From contig NZ_JAKZAL010000007.1 in the NCBI RefSeq assembly GCF_022538115.1, forward strand, positions 171,602-235,601: a DNA stretch of 64,000 nucleotides. The letters run 5' to 3'. Below, in pieces: positions 1 through 7,816 of this stretch (within the stretch, counting starts at the first letter, position 1; each line of letters begins with the position of its first letter). The notes under the pieces are model-generated. The model was not told where the DNA came from, ran no database searches, and was given only the letters and a program-made list of their open reading frames with translations. Source of the stretch: Cognataquiflexum rubidum (GTDB lineage Bacteria; Bacteroidota; Bacteroidia; Cytophagales; Cyclobacteriaceae). Made by a program: the position numbers and the translations under genes.

Positions 1-1
1 C

Positions 2-1282
2 AAAGACGCCAAATATCCTCCTTATGATGCGATCGCTTGGACTTTGCCTTACCTCTATGGCGTAAAGGTAGTATCCAAAGACAGCATTGATTTTGATATT
101 TCTTCACTCAAGCTGCTTGCAGAAAATCCAAAATATATAGGTAAAGTCGATGGTCAGGGAAGTAGCTATTTATTGGAATACAAGGCACAAAATACCGTGC
201 TTCCGGCCTTGTATGCCGTCAAAGCTGCCAATAAAAATGCTGAAATCAACATTCTGCCCAAGCAGACTGTTGTTAATGGAGATACCATTTCGGCAGGAGC
301 CATTTTGATCAAAAAAATCAATGCAGACCTAGCCAAAAAATTAGCTTCGGATTTTGGATTGGACCTGAAAGCAGGAGGTGCCAATGTCTCTGCGGCGGAT
401 CAGCAGGCTGTCAAATTGCCGAAAGTGGCCATCTATCATACTTGGTACAATACCCAAGATGAAGGTTGGTCGAGGTACACTTTCGAAGAAAGAGGTATTC
501 CTTACACTTCTATTGACAAAGACGATTTGAAAGCCGGCAATCTGAAAACCCGTTTTGACGTCATTTTGGTACCAAGGGTAAATGGAAATGCCAAACGTTT
601 TATGCATGGAGTGGATAAGAAATTTGGACCGATGCCCTTTACCAAAACTGCAGAGTTTCCATCCCACGGCTTTCCTGATGCGACGACAGATATGACCGGC
701 GGCCCCGGATTTTTGGGAGTAGACAATTTGAAAAAGTTTGCTGAAGAAGGTGGATTGCTTATCACTCTGGACAATACGAGCACCATCATGTCAGAGCTTG
801 GTATCATTTCCGATTTGACTCCTGCCGATCAGGGTGCGTTATTCCATCCCGGTTCTATCGTCAATGCCAAAGCAAGGAATACAGGCCATCCGGTAATGTA
901 TGGGTATCCTGAAACATTCTCCATTTTTCGTGGAAATGGGCCTTTGCTACAAACTGATAAGTATAACCGTAACCTGATGCTCGTGCAATACGGAGGTAAA
1001 CCATTGAAAGATGAACTGGAATTTGAAGGTCCGATTATGGGGATGCCTGATAAGCCCAAAGTGGAGAAACCTGCCAAGCCCGAAGGGAAAGATGCTCCTT
1101 ATGTGGTTGCCGGTATGGTCAGAAATGAAGATAAAATCATCGGTCACGGTGCTGTCTTTAATGTTCCCGTCGGAAAAGGAAACGTACTTGCCTTTACTTT
1201 CGATCCGCTCCACCGGTACCTCAACCATGCCGATGCCCCGATGGTGTGGAATGCCATCATCAATTGGGACAGGATGAGATAG
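2..1282 (+). CDS. M14 family zinc carboxypeptidase, C-terminal part (5' end outside window)
   Basis: The reading frame is open from base 2, so the gene starts before the window and about 426 codons are seen. The early residues (PYDAIAWTLPYLYGV) match the segment that follows the peptidase domain in large Bacteroidota M14 carboxypeptidases. The zinc ligands and catalytic Glu must lie upstream and cannot be checked. From about codon 140 the chain (KVAIYHTWYN, then DVILVPR, then a GGLLITLDN strand-turn) looks like a class I glutamine-amidotransferase-like fold, which is common in the C-terminal half of these secreted or periplasmic proteins. The TTG at 44 is internal and is not the start. A stem-loop terminator follows the stop. 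Family confidence is good; the substrate is unknown. Confidence 0.8.
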   Translation, partial: KDAKYPPYDAIAWTLPYLYGVKVVSKDSIDFDISSLKLLAENPKYIGKVDGQGSSYLLEYKAQNTVLPALYAVKAANKNAEINILPKQTVVNGDTISAGAILIKKINADLAKKLASDFGLDLKAGGANVSAADQQAVKLPKVAIYHTWYNTQDEGWSRYTFEERGIPYTSIDKDDLKAGNLKTRFDVILVPRVNGNAKRFMHGVDKKFGPMPFTKTAEFPSHGFPDATTDMTGGPGFLGVDNLKKFAEEGGLLITLDNTSTIMSELGIISDLTPADQGALFHPGSIVNAKARNTGHPVMYGYPETFSIFRGNGPLLQTDKYNRNLMLVQYGGKPLKDELEFEGPIMGMPDKPKVEKPAKPEGKDAPYVVAGMVRNEDKIIGHGAVFNVPVGKGNVLAFTFDPLHRYLNHADAPMVWNAIINWDRMR

Positions 1283-1303
1283 CTATAATACATCTTGAAT
1301 TGA

Positions 1304-1371
1304 ATCCCGCAGAAGTTTTAAACGATGGAGAATTTACTTTCTCATGGTTTTCTACTTTCTGCGGGATTTTT
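1304..1371. terminator. Long-loop hairpin terminator after the M14 gene
   Basis: The arms ATCCCGCAGAAGT (1304-1316) and ACTTTCTGCGGGAT (1354-1367) pair with one bulged base and are followed by a T run. The loop is about 37 nt, longer than usual. It lies 21 nt after the M14 stop. Confidence 0.6.
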
Positions 1372-1507
1372 GTGTTCTGGGAATCTTTGGTCTAGCATTT
1401 GGATAAAGTTTGAAAGATGGGATTCCTTTTTCACTTCAAATCCAAAGAATGTGTAATGTTTTCCATTCTGAAATTCTTTAAATTGAACAATTCTAACTAA
1501 CCAAAAC

Positions 1508-1705
1508 ATGAAAGCATTAGGAATAATTTTAGCAATTATCGGAGCAATTGGAACTCTTATGTTTGGAATACAGGCAATGCAGGATTCAGAGAGTTTCAAG
1601 TTGTTTGGGATGGATATCGCAGTAAGTACCGCCAATTGGACTCCTGTGATTATCAGCGTAGCCCTGTTGATTATTGGAGTGATCATGTCGAGAGGCAAGA
1701 ATTAA
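1508..1705 (+). CDS. Small two-helix membrane protein
   Basis: This is a 65-residue protein of unknown function. Residues 3-23 form a hydrophobic helix (ALGIILAIIGAIGTLMFGI), a short polar segment follows (QDSESFKLFG), and residues 44-61 form a second helix (PVIISVALLIIGVIM) ending in SRGKN. This hairpin layout resembles small inner-membrane proteins of the DUF3185 type, but I cannot place it in a family. The start is an ATG preceded by an A-rich stretch (aaccaaaac). It stands alone, with a terminator before it and the palindromic repeat region after it. Confidence 0.65.
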   Translation: MKALGIILAIIGAIGTLMFGIQAMQDSESFKLFGMDIAVSTANWTPVIISVALLIIGVIMSRGKN

Positions 1706-1780
1706 AGTTTTTGGTAGAACCCCATGGTAATTATTTGGGGTTCTATTGTTTTGAGAACATTATAAAGACCCAGAAAGGGT

Positions 1781-1843
1781 CACATATTTATAGAAAATCA
1801 TTGGATAAAATGTTGCCCGACCGGGAACCGGTCGAATGATTTT
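1781..1843 (+). repeat. Direct repeat copy 1 with internal perfect palindrome (REP-like)
   Basis: This 63-bp unit is repeated at 1996-2058 with three mismatches. It contains a perfect hairpin GACCGG-GAA-CCGGTC (1819-1833). It lies just upstream of an IS200-type transposase gene, the usual setting of REP elements and their RAYT transposases. Confidence 0.75.
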
Positions 1844-1862
1844 CGATACGAATATTTTTATT

Positions 1863-1931
1863 CGACCCCTTCAGGGTCGGGGGTTCCGACCGGTTTTTTT
1901 CCAATTATAAATATTTCATCCCTTTGGGATG
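1863..1931 (+). repeat. Palindrome cluster between the direct repeats
   Basis: Two further perfect hairpins are present: CGACCC-CTTCA-GGGTCG (1863-1879) and CATCCC-TTT-GGGATG (1917-1931). The flank of the second (tataaatatttcatccc) is, to my knowledge, a common intergenic repeat in Bacteroidota genomes. A related imperfect hairpin with CCATC/GATGG arms lies at about 2075-2091. Confidence 0.65.
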
Positions 1932-1995
1932 GGAGAGACGCCCGTATACCCCGATAAAGCTTTTTTATGGGCTCCTATTTCGACCCGGAACGAAT

Positions 1996-2058
1996 CACAT
2001 ATTTATAGAAAATCATTGAATCAAATGTTGCCCGACCTGGAACCGGTCGAATGATTTT
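1996..2058 (+). repeat. Direct repeat copy 2 (REP-like)
   Basis: This is the second copy of the 63-bp unit at 1781-1843 (60 of 63 bases the same). Its central palindrome carries one change (CCTGG for CCGGG), so the hairpin is slightly weaker. It ends 136 bases before the transposase gene. Confidence 0.75.
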
Positions 2059-2194
2059 GGTATGAATCATTTCTCCATCCCTTTTAGATGGGAATTTCAA
2101 TTATTTAAACGTTTAATATCGTCTTCAAATTTTGAAATCATTTCCCTTTTGGAGAACTTAATCCTTCTGATCATTTTACTCAATAACCTTCACC

Positions 2195-2656
2195 ATGCCG
2201 GGTACCTTTTCGCAATTATATATCCATGTTGTCTTTGCTGTTAGGGGGAGAAAAAGTCTTATTCTTTCAAACTGGGAGGATGAGTTATACAAATACGTTA
2301 CAGGAATTATTCAGAACAAAGATCAAAAACTCTTGGCAATCAATGGAATGCCTGACCATATTCATATTTTAATAGGAATGAAGCCCAATTGTTGTCTTTC
2401 AGATTTGGTGAGAGAAGTGAAAAAATCCTCTAATAATTTCATTAAAGAAAGAAAATTTACCAGGCAGAAATTTGAATGGCAAGATGGATATGGCGCTTTT
2501 TCACATGGTCAACGGTCTTTGGACAATGTGATCCAATACATTATGAATCAAAAAGAACGTCACAAAACCCAGACGTTTCGGGATGAGTATGTTGCCTTTC
2601 TCAAGAAATTTCAAATTGAATATAAGGAGGAATATCTCTTTGAATGGATAATTTGA
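2195..2656 (+). CDS. IS200-like transposase, probable REP-associated tyrosine transposase (RAYT)
   Basis: This 153-residue protein belongs to the Y1 HUH transposase family. The HUH motif is HIH at residues 55-57 (in MPDHIHIL), and the catalytic tyrosine is most likely Y99 in WQDGYGAF. Both key elements are intact, and the length matches stand-alone Bacteroidota members. These enzymes cut and rejoin single-stranded DNA at hairpins. No IS200-style left and right ends or partner tnpB are visible. Instead the gene sits beside repeated palindromes (1781-2091), which favours a domesticated RAYT over an autonomous insertion sequence. The start is an ATG; the preceding 130 bases are AT-rich. Confidence 0.88.
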   Translation: MPGTFSQLYIHVVFAVRGRKSLILSNWEDELYKYVTGIIQNKDQKLLAINGMPDHIHILIGMKPNCCLSDLVREVKKSSNNFIKERKFTRQKFEWQDGYGAFSHGQRSLDNVIQYIMNQKERHKTQTFRDEYVAFLKKFQIEYKEEYLFEWII

Positions 2657-2668
2657 TCATTGAGAGAA

Positions 2669-2760
2669 TAATCGATTTTTTAACTTATCTACTTATTAAT
2701 GGATATTATAATTTATCATCTTATTAGATGATATTTTGATTTATCGATTATTTAATCGAT
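2669..2760 (+). promoter_or_regulatory. Operator-like palindromes upstream of satD
   Basis: ATCGATTA-TT-TAATCGAT (2743-2760) is a perfect 18-base palindrome ending 8 bases before the satD start. ATCATCT-TATT-AGATGAT (2715-2732) is a second perfect hairpin. An isolated copy of the TAATCGAT half-site lies at 2669-2676. The positions suit operators or a leader structure. That SatD itself binds them is inference, based on its C-terminal helix-turn-helix. Confidence 0.5.
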
Positions 2761-2768
2761 ATTTAGAC

Positions 2769-3413
2769 ATGCTTGCAATAATTACTGGAGATATCATTGA
2801 TTCAAGAAAGGTGGCTAATCAACAGGATTGGCTGCTTCCGTTGGAATCTTTGCTCAACTCATGGGGTCAAAAGAATGACACTTGGGAGATTTTTAGAGGG
2901 GACAGCTTTCAAGTTGAAGTTGCTGACCCTTTGGACGCCCTCCATAAATCGATCCTCATCAAAGCCACCTTGAAATCTATCAAATCCCCAGATCAGAAGA
3001 AAAGGAACGCTCCAATTGATGTAAGGATGTCCATCGGTATAGGTGAAAAGGAACAGGATTCTGACAGCATCGGAACAAGAATGGGTTCTGCCTATCTCAA
3101 TTCAGGAGAGGCTTTTGAACTCTTGCGGAGCAAAAACCAAAACCTGATGGTAAAAAGCCCATGGTTGGACTTTGACAAGGAAATGAACCTGATGCTCAAA
3201 CTGGCGCTGATCGTCATGGACAATTGGTCAGGAAATTCGGGTGAAATTATGAAAATTGCTTTGGAAAAGCCGCATTTGAAACAGGCTGAAATAGGGGAGA
3301 TTCTGGGAATCGAACAGAACTCGGTAAGTGCACGATTCCAAAGAGCGTATTATTCCGAAATGCTGGAACTCAATGATTTATATAAAGAAAAGCTAGAAAG
3401 GTTGTTGCCATGA
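2769..3413 (+). CDS. satD: SatD family protein with C-terminal helix-turn-helix
   Basis: The protein has 214 residues from the ATG at 2769. The frame is open back to a TTG at 2736, but homologues as I know them begin MxAIITGD, which fits the ATG. The N-terminal part carries ITGD (5-8), RGDSFQV (43-49) and RMSIGIG (86-92). These resemble in order the core motifs of GGDEF/class III cyclase-like folds, though this is my reading and not an established function. Residues about 171-195 (KQAEIGEILGIEQNSVSARFQRA) form a sigma-region-4-like helix-turn-helix. The stop overlaps the next gene by 4 bases (ATGA), so the two are co-translated. Role unknown. Confidence 0.75.
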   Translation: MLAIITGDIIDSRKVANQQDWLLPLESLLNSWGQKNDTWEIFRGDSFQVEVADPLDALHKSILIKATLKSIKSPDQKKRNAPIDVRMSIGIGEKEQDSDSIGTRMGSAYLNSGEAFELLRSKNQNLMVKSPWLDFDKEMNLMLKLALIVMDNWSGNSGEIMKIALEKPHLKQAEIGEILGIEQNSVSARFQRAYYSEMLELNDLYKEKLERLLP

Positions 3414-4126
3414 TCATATTTATAAAAATACTGCTTGCGCATATCCTAGGTGATTTTTTGCTTCAGCCAAAATCATGGGTTACTGAAAAGGAAGCCAAAA
3501 AATGGGCCTCTCCAAAGCTGTATCTCCACGTTTTGATCCATGGGGTCCTTATACTTTTGTTGGTATGGGATTTCCAGTATTGGGCTTTGGCGCTGACAGT
3601 GACGGTTACCCATTTTCTGATTGACCTCGCCAAACTTTCCTTTCAAAATAAAAGCACCAAGACATCCTGGTTTATCGTAGACCAACTGCTCCATATTCTG
3701 GTTTTGGTTGGCGTATCCTTGGTTTGGTTTTATCCGGACACATCATGGTTTTGGATTTTTGAATCCGTCGGTTTTTGGACTATACTCGCAGCGGTTTGTT
3801 TTCTGAGTTTTGGTGTATCGGTGATTATGAATGTTTTGCTTGAACCTTGGTCATTAAAAATCTTTGATAAAGCAAATGACTCACTGTCCAATGCCGGAAA
3901 ATACATCGGGATTTTGGAAAGACTTTTCGTGTTTGTTTTCATCCTAACAGACCATTGGGAGGGAGTCGGATTTTTGATCACCGCCAAATCCGTCTTCAGG
4001 TTTGGGGATCTTAAGGAATCCAAAGACCGAAAATTGACTGAATATATCCTGATAGGAACATTGATGAGCTTTGGTATGGCAATTTTGACAGCCTTGGCTA
4101 CCTTGTACCTTATAAAAACCTTCTGA
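3410..4126 (+). CDS. DUF3307 membrane protein
   Basis: This 238-residue inner-membrane protein belongs to the DUF3307 family. The N-terminal motif (LLAHILGDFLLQPKSWV) is typical, and histidines follow in helix positions (LHVLIHGVLIL, VTHFLIDLAKL). About six hydrophobic segments are visible: near 10-25, 42-62, 64-80, 96-116, 120-142 and 215-236. The function is not known. It overlaps satD by 4 bases and is followed after 2 bases by a metallophosphoesterase gene, so the three genes form one transcription unit. In my experience satD and DUF3307 genes are often neighbours, which suggests a functional pair, but no activity is established. Confidence 0.8.
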   Translation: MIIFIKILLAHILGDFLLQPKSWVTEKEAKKWASPKLYLHVLIHGVLILLLVWDFQYWALALTVTVTHFLIDLAKLSFQNKSTKTSWFIVDQLLHILVLVGVSLVWFYPDTSWFWIFESVGFWTILAAVCFLSFGVSVIMNVLLEPWSLKIFDKANDSLSNAGKYIGILERLFVFVFILTDHWEGVGFLITAKSVFRFGDLKESKDRKLTEYILIGTLMSFGMAILTALATLYLIKTF

Positions 4127-4128
4127 CT

Positions 4129-4935
4129 ATGAACCGACGGCCCTTTCTTAAAAAATTAACTTTGGTTACTTCAGGGGTAACGGCATTGCCTTTTATGACC
4201 TTTGGAAAAATGCATTTTCCTAAAAGTAGCAAACTCAAATTTATCATTGCATCCGACGGACATTATGGACAGCCCAAAACAGATTTTGAGGGATTCCATA
4301 AGCAATTGATCGAGGCGGTCAACAGCGAGAAAGAGGTGGATTTCGTGGTTTTCAATGGAGATTTGATACACGATGAACCTGCTTTGATGCCCAAAGTAAA
4401 AGCAGTCTATGACAAATTGAACGTTCCATATTTCCCAGTCAAAGGAAATCATGATCGGATTTCAGAGAAAGATTGGGAAGTGATTTGGGGAATTCCCGCT
4501 GATTTTGCATTTACAACCAAAGAGAATTTCGGGATTATTTTGGCCAATAGTTCCAATCAGGCAGGGGAATACCTTTGTGTGGATACAGAATTTTTGAAAT
4601 CAAAACTGGAGGAATTCAAATCTCTTTCCCACGTATTTATCTTTATCCATATTTCCCAAAATGACTGGACTAGGCATGGTGTTTCCTGCGAGGAGGTTTT
4701 GGAATTGATAGGGGCTTATCCCAATGTCAAAGCCATCTTCCATGGACATGACCACGACGTGGACGGAATCATGCTGAACAGAAAGAAGCCCTATCTTTGG
4801 TCGGGACATTTTGGAGGAAGTTGGGGTTCACCATTTCCGGGTTATAGAGTATGTGAGGTCGGGGAAGACGGAAAAGTCGTCACTTACCTCAAAGCCATGG
4901 CAGACGGGATGATTCTGAGCGGACATACGCTTTGA
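4129..4935 (+). CDS. Exported calcineurin-like metallophosphoesterase
   Basis: This is a 268-residue phosphohydrolase of the metallophosphoesterase superfamily. The metal-binding motifs appear in the standard order: SDGHYG (D43, H45), NGDLIHD (D78), GNHD (107-110), a histidine in FIHIS near 174, and GHDHD (about 206-210). The N-terminus (MNRRPFLKKLTLVTSGVTALPF) has a twin-arginine pair, then a hydrophobic stretch and no lipobox, so export through Tat is likely. The substrate is unknown; relatives hydrolyse phosphodiesters or monoesters. It is the third gene of the satD operon, 2 bases after the DUF3307 stop. If exported, it acts on the other side of the membrane from SatD. Confidence 0.85.
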   Translation: MNRRPFLKKLTLVTSGVTALPFMTFGKMHFPKSSKLKFIIASDGHYGQPKTDFEGFHKQLIEAVNSEKEVDFVVFNGDLIHDEPALMPKVKAVYDKLNVPYFPVKGNHDRISEKDWEVIWGIPADFAFTTKENFGIILANSSNQAGEYLCVDTEFLKSKLEEFKSLSHVFIFIHISQNDWTRHGVSCEEVLELIGAYPNVKAIFHGHDHDVDGIMLNRKKPYLWSGHFGGSWGSPFPGYRVCEVGEDGKVVTYLKAMADGMILSGHTL

Positions 4936-5159
4936 TTTACTTTCCAAAAATCCAAAATAGGGAACATTCACCTGTCGTTTTTTCAATATTTTATTGACTT
5001 GTCCCAATTATCGCCAATATCTAAGAGGGATTTTTTCATTTTTTCAAACCAATAATTTTCCTCCCTTAACAGTTACACAGACATTGGAAAAAGAAATGTT
5101 TAACTTCAATGGGGGTTGGGATACTTTCGTACCAACTCGCTCTATTCCCCCAAAATTCC

Positions 5160-7337
5160 ATGAAGAAAGCCATCCTGATGGTCTTTATTTGCTTCGGTAT
5201 CGCCTCTGTTTCTTTTTCCCAAAAAATCAATGATGCATACCGGCTGAATATCCACAAAACCGTCGATCCGATAGTGATTGACGGGAAATTGGATGAGCAA
5301 TCATGGACAGATGCGGAAGTGGCAACAGATTTTTTTATGATTACACCTATGGACACAAGCTTCGCTGAAGTCCGGACGGATGTCAGGATGGCCTATGACG
5401 ACAAGCATCTCTATTTGATTGTGGTGAATTACCATGCGCTCGAGGGCCCATACATGGTAGAATCCCTCAGAAGGGATTTCAGTTTTGGTAAAAATGACAA
5501 CTTCCTGCTCTTTATGGATCCCTTTGATGATCAGATCAACGGGTTTTCTTTTGGTGCCAATGCCGCCGGGGCACAATGGGACGGCATCATGTACGATGGC
5601 GGTAAGGTCGACCTGAGTTGGGACAATAAGTGGGAGTCAAAAGTCACAAATTATGATGACAGATGGGTTTTTGAAGCTTCTATTCCTTTCAAATCCATCC
5701 GATACAAATCAGGAATCAAGGAATGGGGCATCAATTTCAGCCGTCTTGACCTGAAGACCACCGAAAAATCGGGTTGGGCACCAGTCCCACGTCAGTTTCC
5801 TTCAGCTTCTTTGGCCTACACGGGCATTCTTGTTTGGGACAATCCACCGCCTGCAGCCGGCCCTAATATTTCTGTGATTCCATATGGGTTGGGAGGTCTT
5901 TCCCAAAACCGAAAGGAAGGAGAGGATCCGGTTTATAGGAGTTCTTTTGGAATGGATGCCAAAATCGGTCTGGGTTCGGCCCTCAATCTTGACTTGACCG
6001 TCAATCCGGATTTTTCCCAAGTGGAGGTGGATAAGCAAGTGACCAATCTGGATAGATTCGAACTCTTTTTCCCGGAAAGGAGGCAGTTTTTTCTCGAAAA
6101 TGGAGACCTTTTTGCCAACTTCGGATATGAGACCATCCGGCCTTTTTTCTCCAGAAGAATAGGTCTGAAAGCTCCTATCCAAGCAGGTGCAAGACTCAGC
6201 GGGAAATTAAACAAGGATTGGAGGATAGGCGCGATGACCATGCAGACAGGTCAAGTGGAGGAGGAAAACCTTGATGCTCAGAATTTTTCGGTCCTTACTT
6301 TACAGAGAAGAGTGCTTGCACGGTCCAACTTGAGCGCCATTGTGGTGACACGGCAAGCAGGTATGTTTACTCCTCCATTGCCGGAAGATTCTGTTTCAAC
6401 GTCTGAATTCGACCGGAATGTAGGATTAGAATTCAATTATGCCTCTTCCAACAATTTATGGACGGGAAAGGCCTTCGTATTGAAATCATTCAACCCATTG
6501 AAACCTGGCAACGGACTCGTCTATGCAGCCAATCTCCGATACACCAGCGGAAACCTTTATTGGAATGTGCAGCATGAATATGTCTCTGAAAATTATACCG
6601 CTGAGGTGGGTTATGTTCCAAGAACAGGCTTCTACAAAATAAATCCACTGGTCGGATACCTGTTTTTTCCGGAAAGTAAAAAAATCCTCAGCCATGGTCC
6701 TGAATTCAGTACCAAATCATTTTTTGACACCAAAATGAACCAGACCGACAATGAAACCTATGTGTCCTACAAAGTGAGGTTCAGGACTCAAAGCGTCTTT
6801 ACCACATGGTTTGCGCATGATTATATCAAGCTTCTGAAGCCTTTTGATCCGACAAACTCTTCCGGAGATACTTTGGCCGCGGGATCGGAGCACCGATGGT
6901 TTGCTTGGGGGACGGAATTCACTTCCAAGCCCCAAAGTATATTTACCTATGCCTTAGCCACGAGGGTAGGAGGGTACTATGCTGAGGGAAACAGGTACAA
7001 TATCAGTGGAGAATTGGGATACAGGTTCCAGCCTTATTTCAGTCTGACGATGAATGCCAATTACAACGAAATCCATCTCATAGAACCATGGGGAATCACT
7101 TCTTTTTGGCTCGTGGGTCCGAGATTTGACCTGACGCTCACCAACAAGTTCTTCATCACGGCCTTTGTTCAATACAATGAACAGGTGGACAACATCAACC
7201 TGAACACAAGGGTCCAATGGAGATTCAAGCCAGCCTCGGATATATTTCTCGTATTTACCGATAATTACCTTCCTGCGCCGTTCTTCGCCAAAGACAGATC
7301 GGTTGTCCTGAAATTTACCTATTGGTGGAATATTTAA
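5160..7337 (+). CDS. DUF5916 outer-membrane protein with N-terminal CBM9-like domain
   Basis: The protein has 725 residues from the ATG at 5160. The frame is open further upstream, but a signal peptide (MKKAILMVFICFGIASVSFSQ) starts exactly here. Residues about 30-215 (VDPIVIDGKLDEQSWTDA, then WDNKWESKV and WVFEASIPFKSI) are a CBM9-type beta-sandwich. The rest is the DUF5916 region, rich in aromatic beta strands with the signature FFPERRQFFLENGDLF, and probably forms an outer-membrane barrel ending in TYWWNI. Function unknown. A promoter-like TACTTTCG lies at 5122-5129, 30 bases before the start. Confidence 0.85.
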   Translation: MKKAILMVFICFGIASVSFSQKINDAYRLNIHKTVDPIVIDGKLDEQSWTDAEVATDFFMITPMDTSFAEVRTDVRMAYDDKHLYLIVVNYHALEGPYMVESLRRDFSFGKNDNFLLFMDPFDDQINGFSFGANAAGAQWDGIMYDGGKVDLSWDNKWESKVTNYDDRWVFEASIPFKSIRYKSGIKEWGINFSRLDLKTTEKSGWAPVPRQFPSASLAYTGILVWDNPPPAAGPNISVIPYGLGGLSQNRKEGEDPVYRSSFGMDAKIGLGSALNLDLTVNPDFSQVEVDKQVTNLDRFELFFPERRQFFLENGDLFANFGYETIRPFFSRRIGLKAPIQAGARLSGKLNKDWRIGAMTMQTGQVEEENLDAQNFSVLTLQRRVLARSNLSAIVVTRQAGMFTPPLPEDSVSTSEFDRNVGLEFNYASSNNLWTGKAFVLKSFNPLKPGNGLVYAANLRYTSGNLYWNVQHEYVSENYTAEVGYVPRTGFYKINPLVGYLFFPESKKILSHGPEFSTKSFFDTKMNQTDNETYVSYKVRFRTQSVFTTWFAHDYIKLLKPFDPTNSSGDTLAAGSEHRWFAWGTEFTSKPQSIFTYALATRVGGYYAEGNRYNISGELGYRFQPYFSLTMNANYNEIHLIEPWGITSFWLVGPRFDLTLTNKFFITAFVQYNEQVDNINLNTRVQWRFKPASDIFLVFTDNYLPAPFFAKDRSVVLKFTYWWNI

Positions 7338-7373
7338 TTAAATTTGCATCGCCAAATAAAAAAAGCTTTCCGA

Positions 7374-7655
7374 ATGCTACAGAAGGTCTTCAAATCAGTA
7401 ATCCTTTCATGGCTAATCCTAATGATTTTTTGTCTGTTTGGAGCAATTCCGGATCATGGTCCTGAGCATCAGATAATCTTACCTTTGGTCATGATTCCTT
7501 TTGCAGGTGGGCTTTCGGGTTTTGTCTCCCATCTTTTGGACAGGTCCAAATCAAATCTTAGTCTGCAGCCCAATTTTCTAAAAATCCTAAAAGTATTTGT
7601 TTTCGTGGTTTTGGTAGGGATTTCCTTTGTTTTGGGATTAAACCGTCCTTATTGA
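7374..7655 (+). CDS. Small hydrophobic protein, three predicted membrane helices
   Basis: This is a 93-residue protein of unknown family, reading from the ATG at 7374. A TTG ten codons upstream (7344) is in frame but less likely. Hydrophobic segments lie near residues 9-24 (ILSWLILMIFCLFGAI), 34-51 (IILPLVMIPFAGGLSGFV) and 73-90 (VFVFVVLVGISFVLGL). The first loop has DHGPEH. It follows the DUF5916 gene after 36 bases on the same strand and could be co-transcribed with it. No function can be assigned. Confidence 0.6.
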   Translation: MLQKVFKSVILSWLILMIFCLFGAIPDHGPEHQIILPLVMIPFAGGLSGFVSHLLDRSKSNLSLQPNFLKILKVFVFVVLVGISFVLGLNRPY

Positions 7656-7816
7656 GTATTGGATTAATAGTTAAGTTTTAAGTACGTTATTTCCCACACA
7701 TCCTTCGTCTGTCCTGCTAAGGGAACAATAGTCAGGCTCTTGTGAAAAGGCTGCTTAAATTTTTGTGGTAAAGTGGTAGAGGCTTATTATATTTAAAGCT
7801 AAACCTGACATATACC

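Noticed and set aside
1636..1839. 67-codon plus-strand frame running into the palindrome repeats
   Set aside because: It overlaps the 65-residue membrane protein gene in another frame and reads through the repeat. No protein-like features were seen.
2062..2244. 60-codon frame overlapping the start of the RAYT gene
   Set aside because: It lies mostly in repeat-derived sequence and overlaps a well-supported gene in another frame; it is likely chance.
2195..2656. Complete autonomous IS200 element
   Set aside because: No subterminal hairpin pair at both ends of the gene or defined boundaries could be identified. The upstream repeats fit REP elements better.
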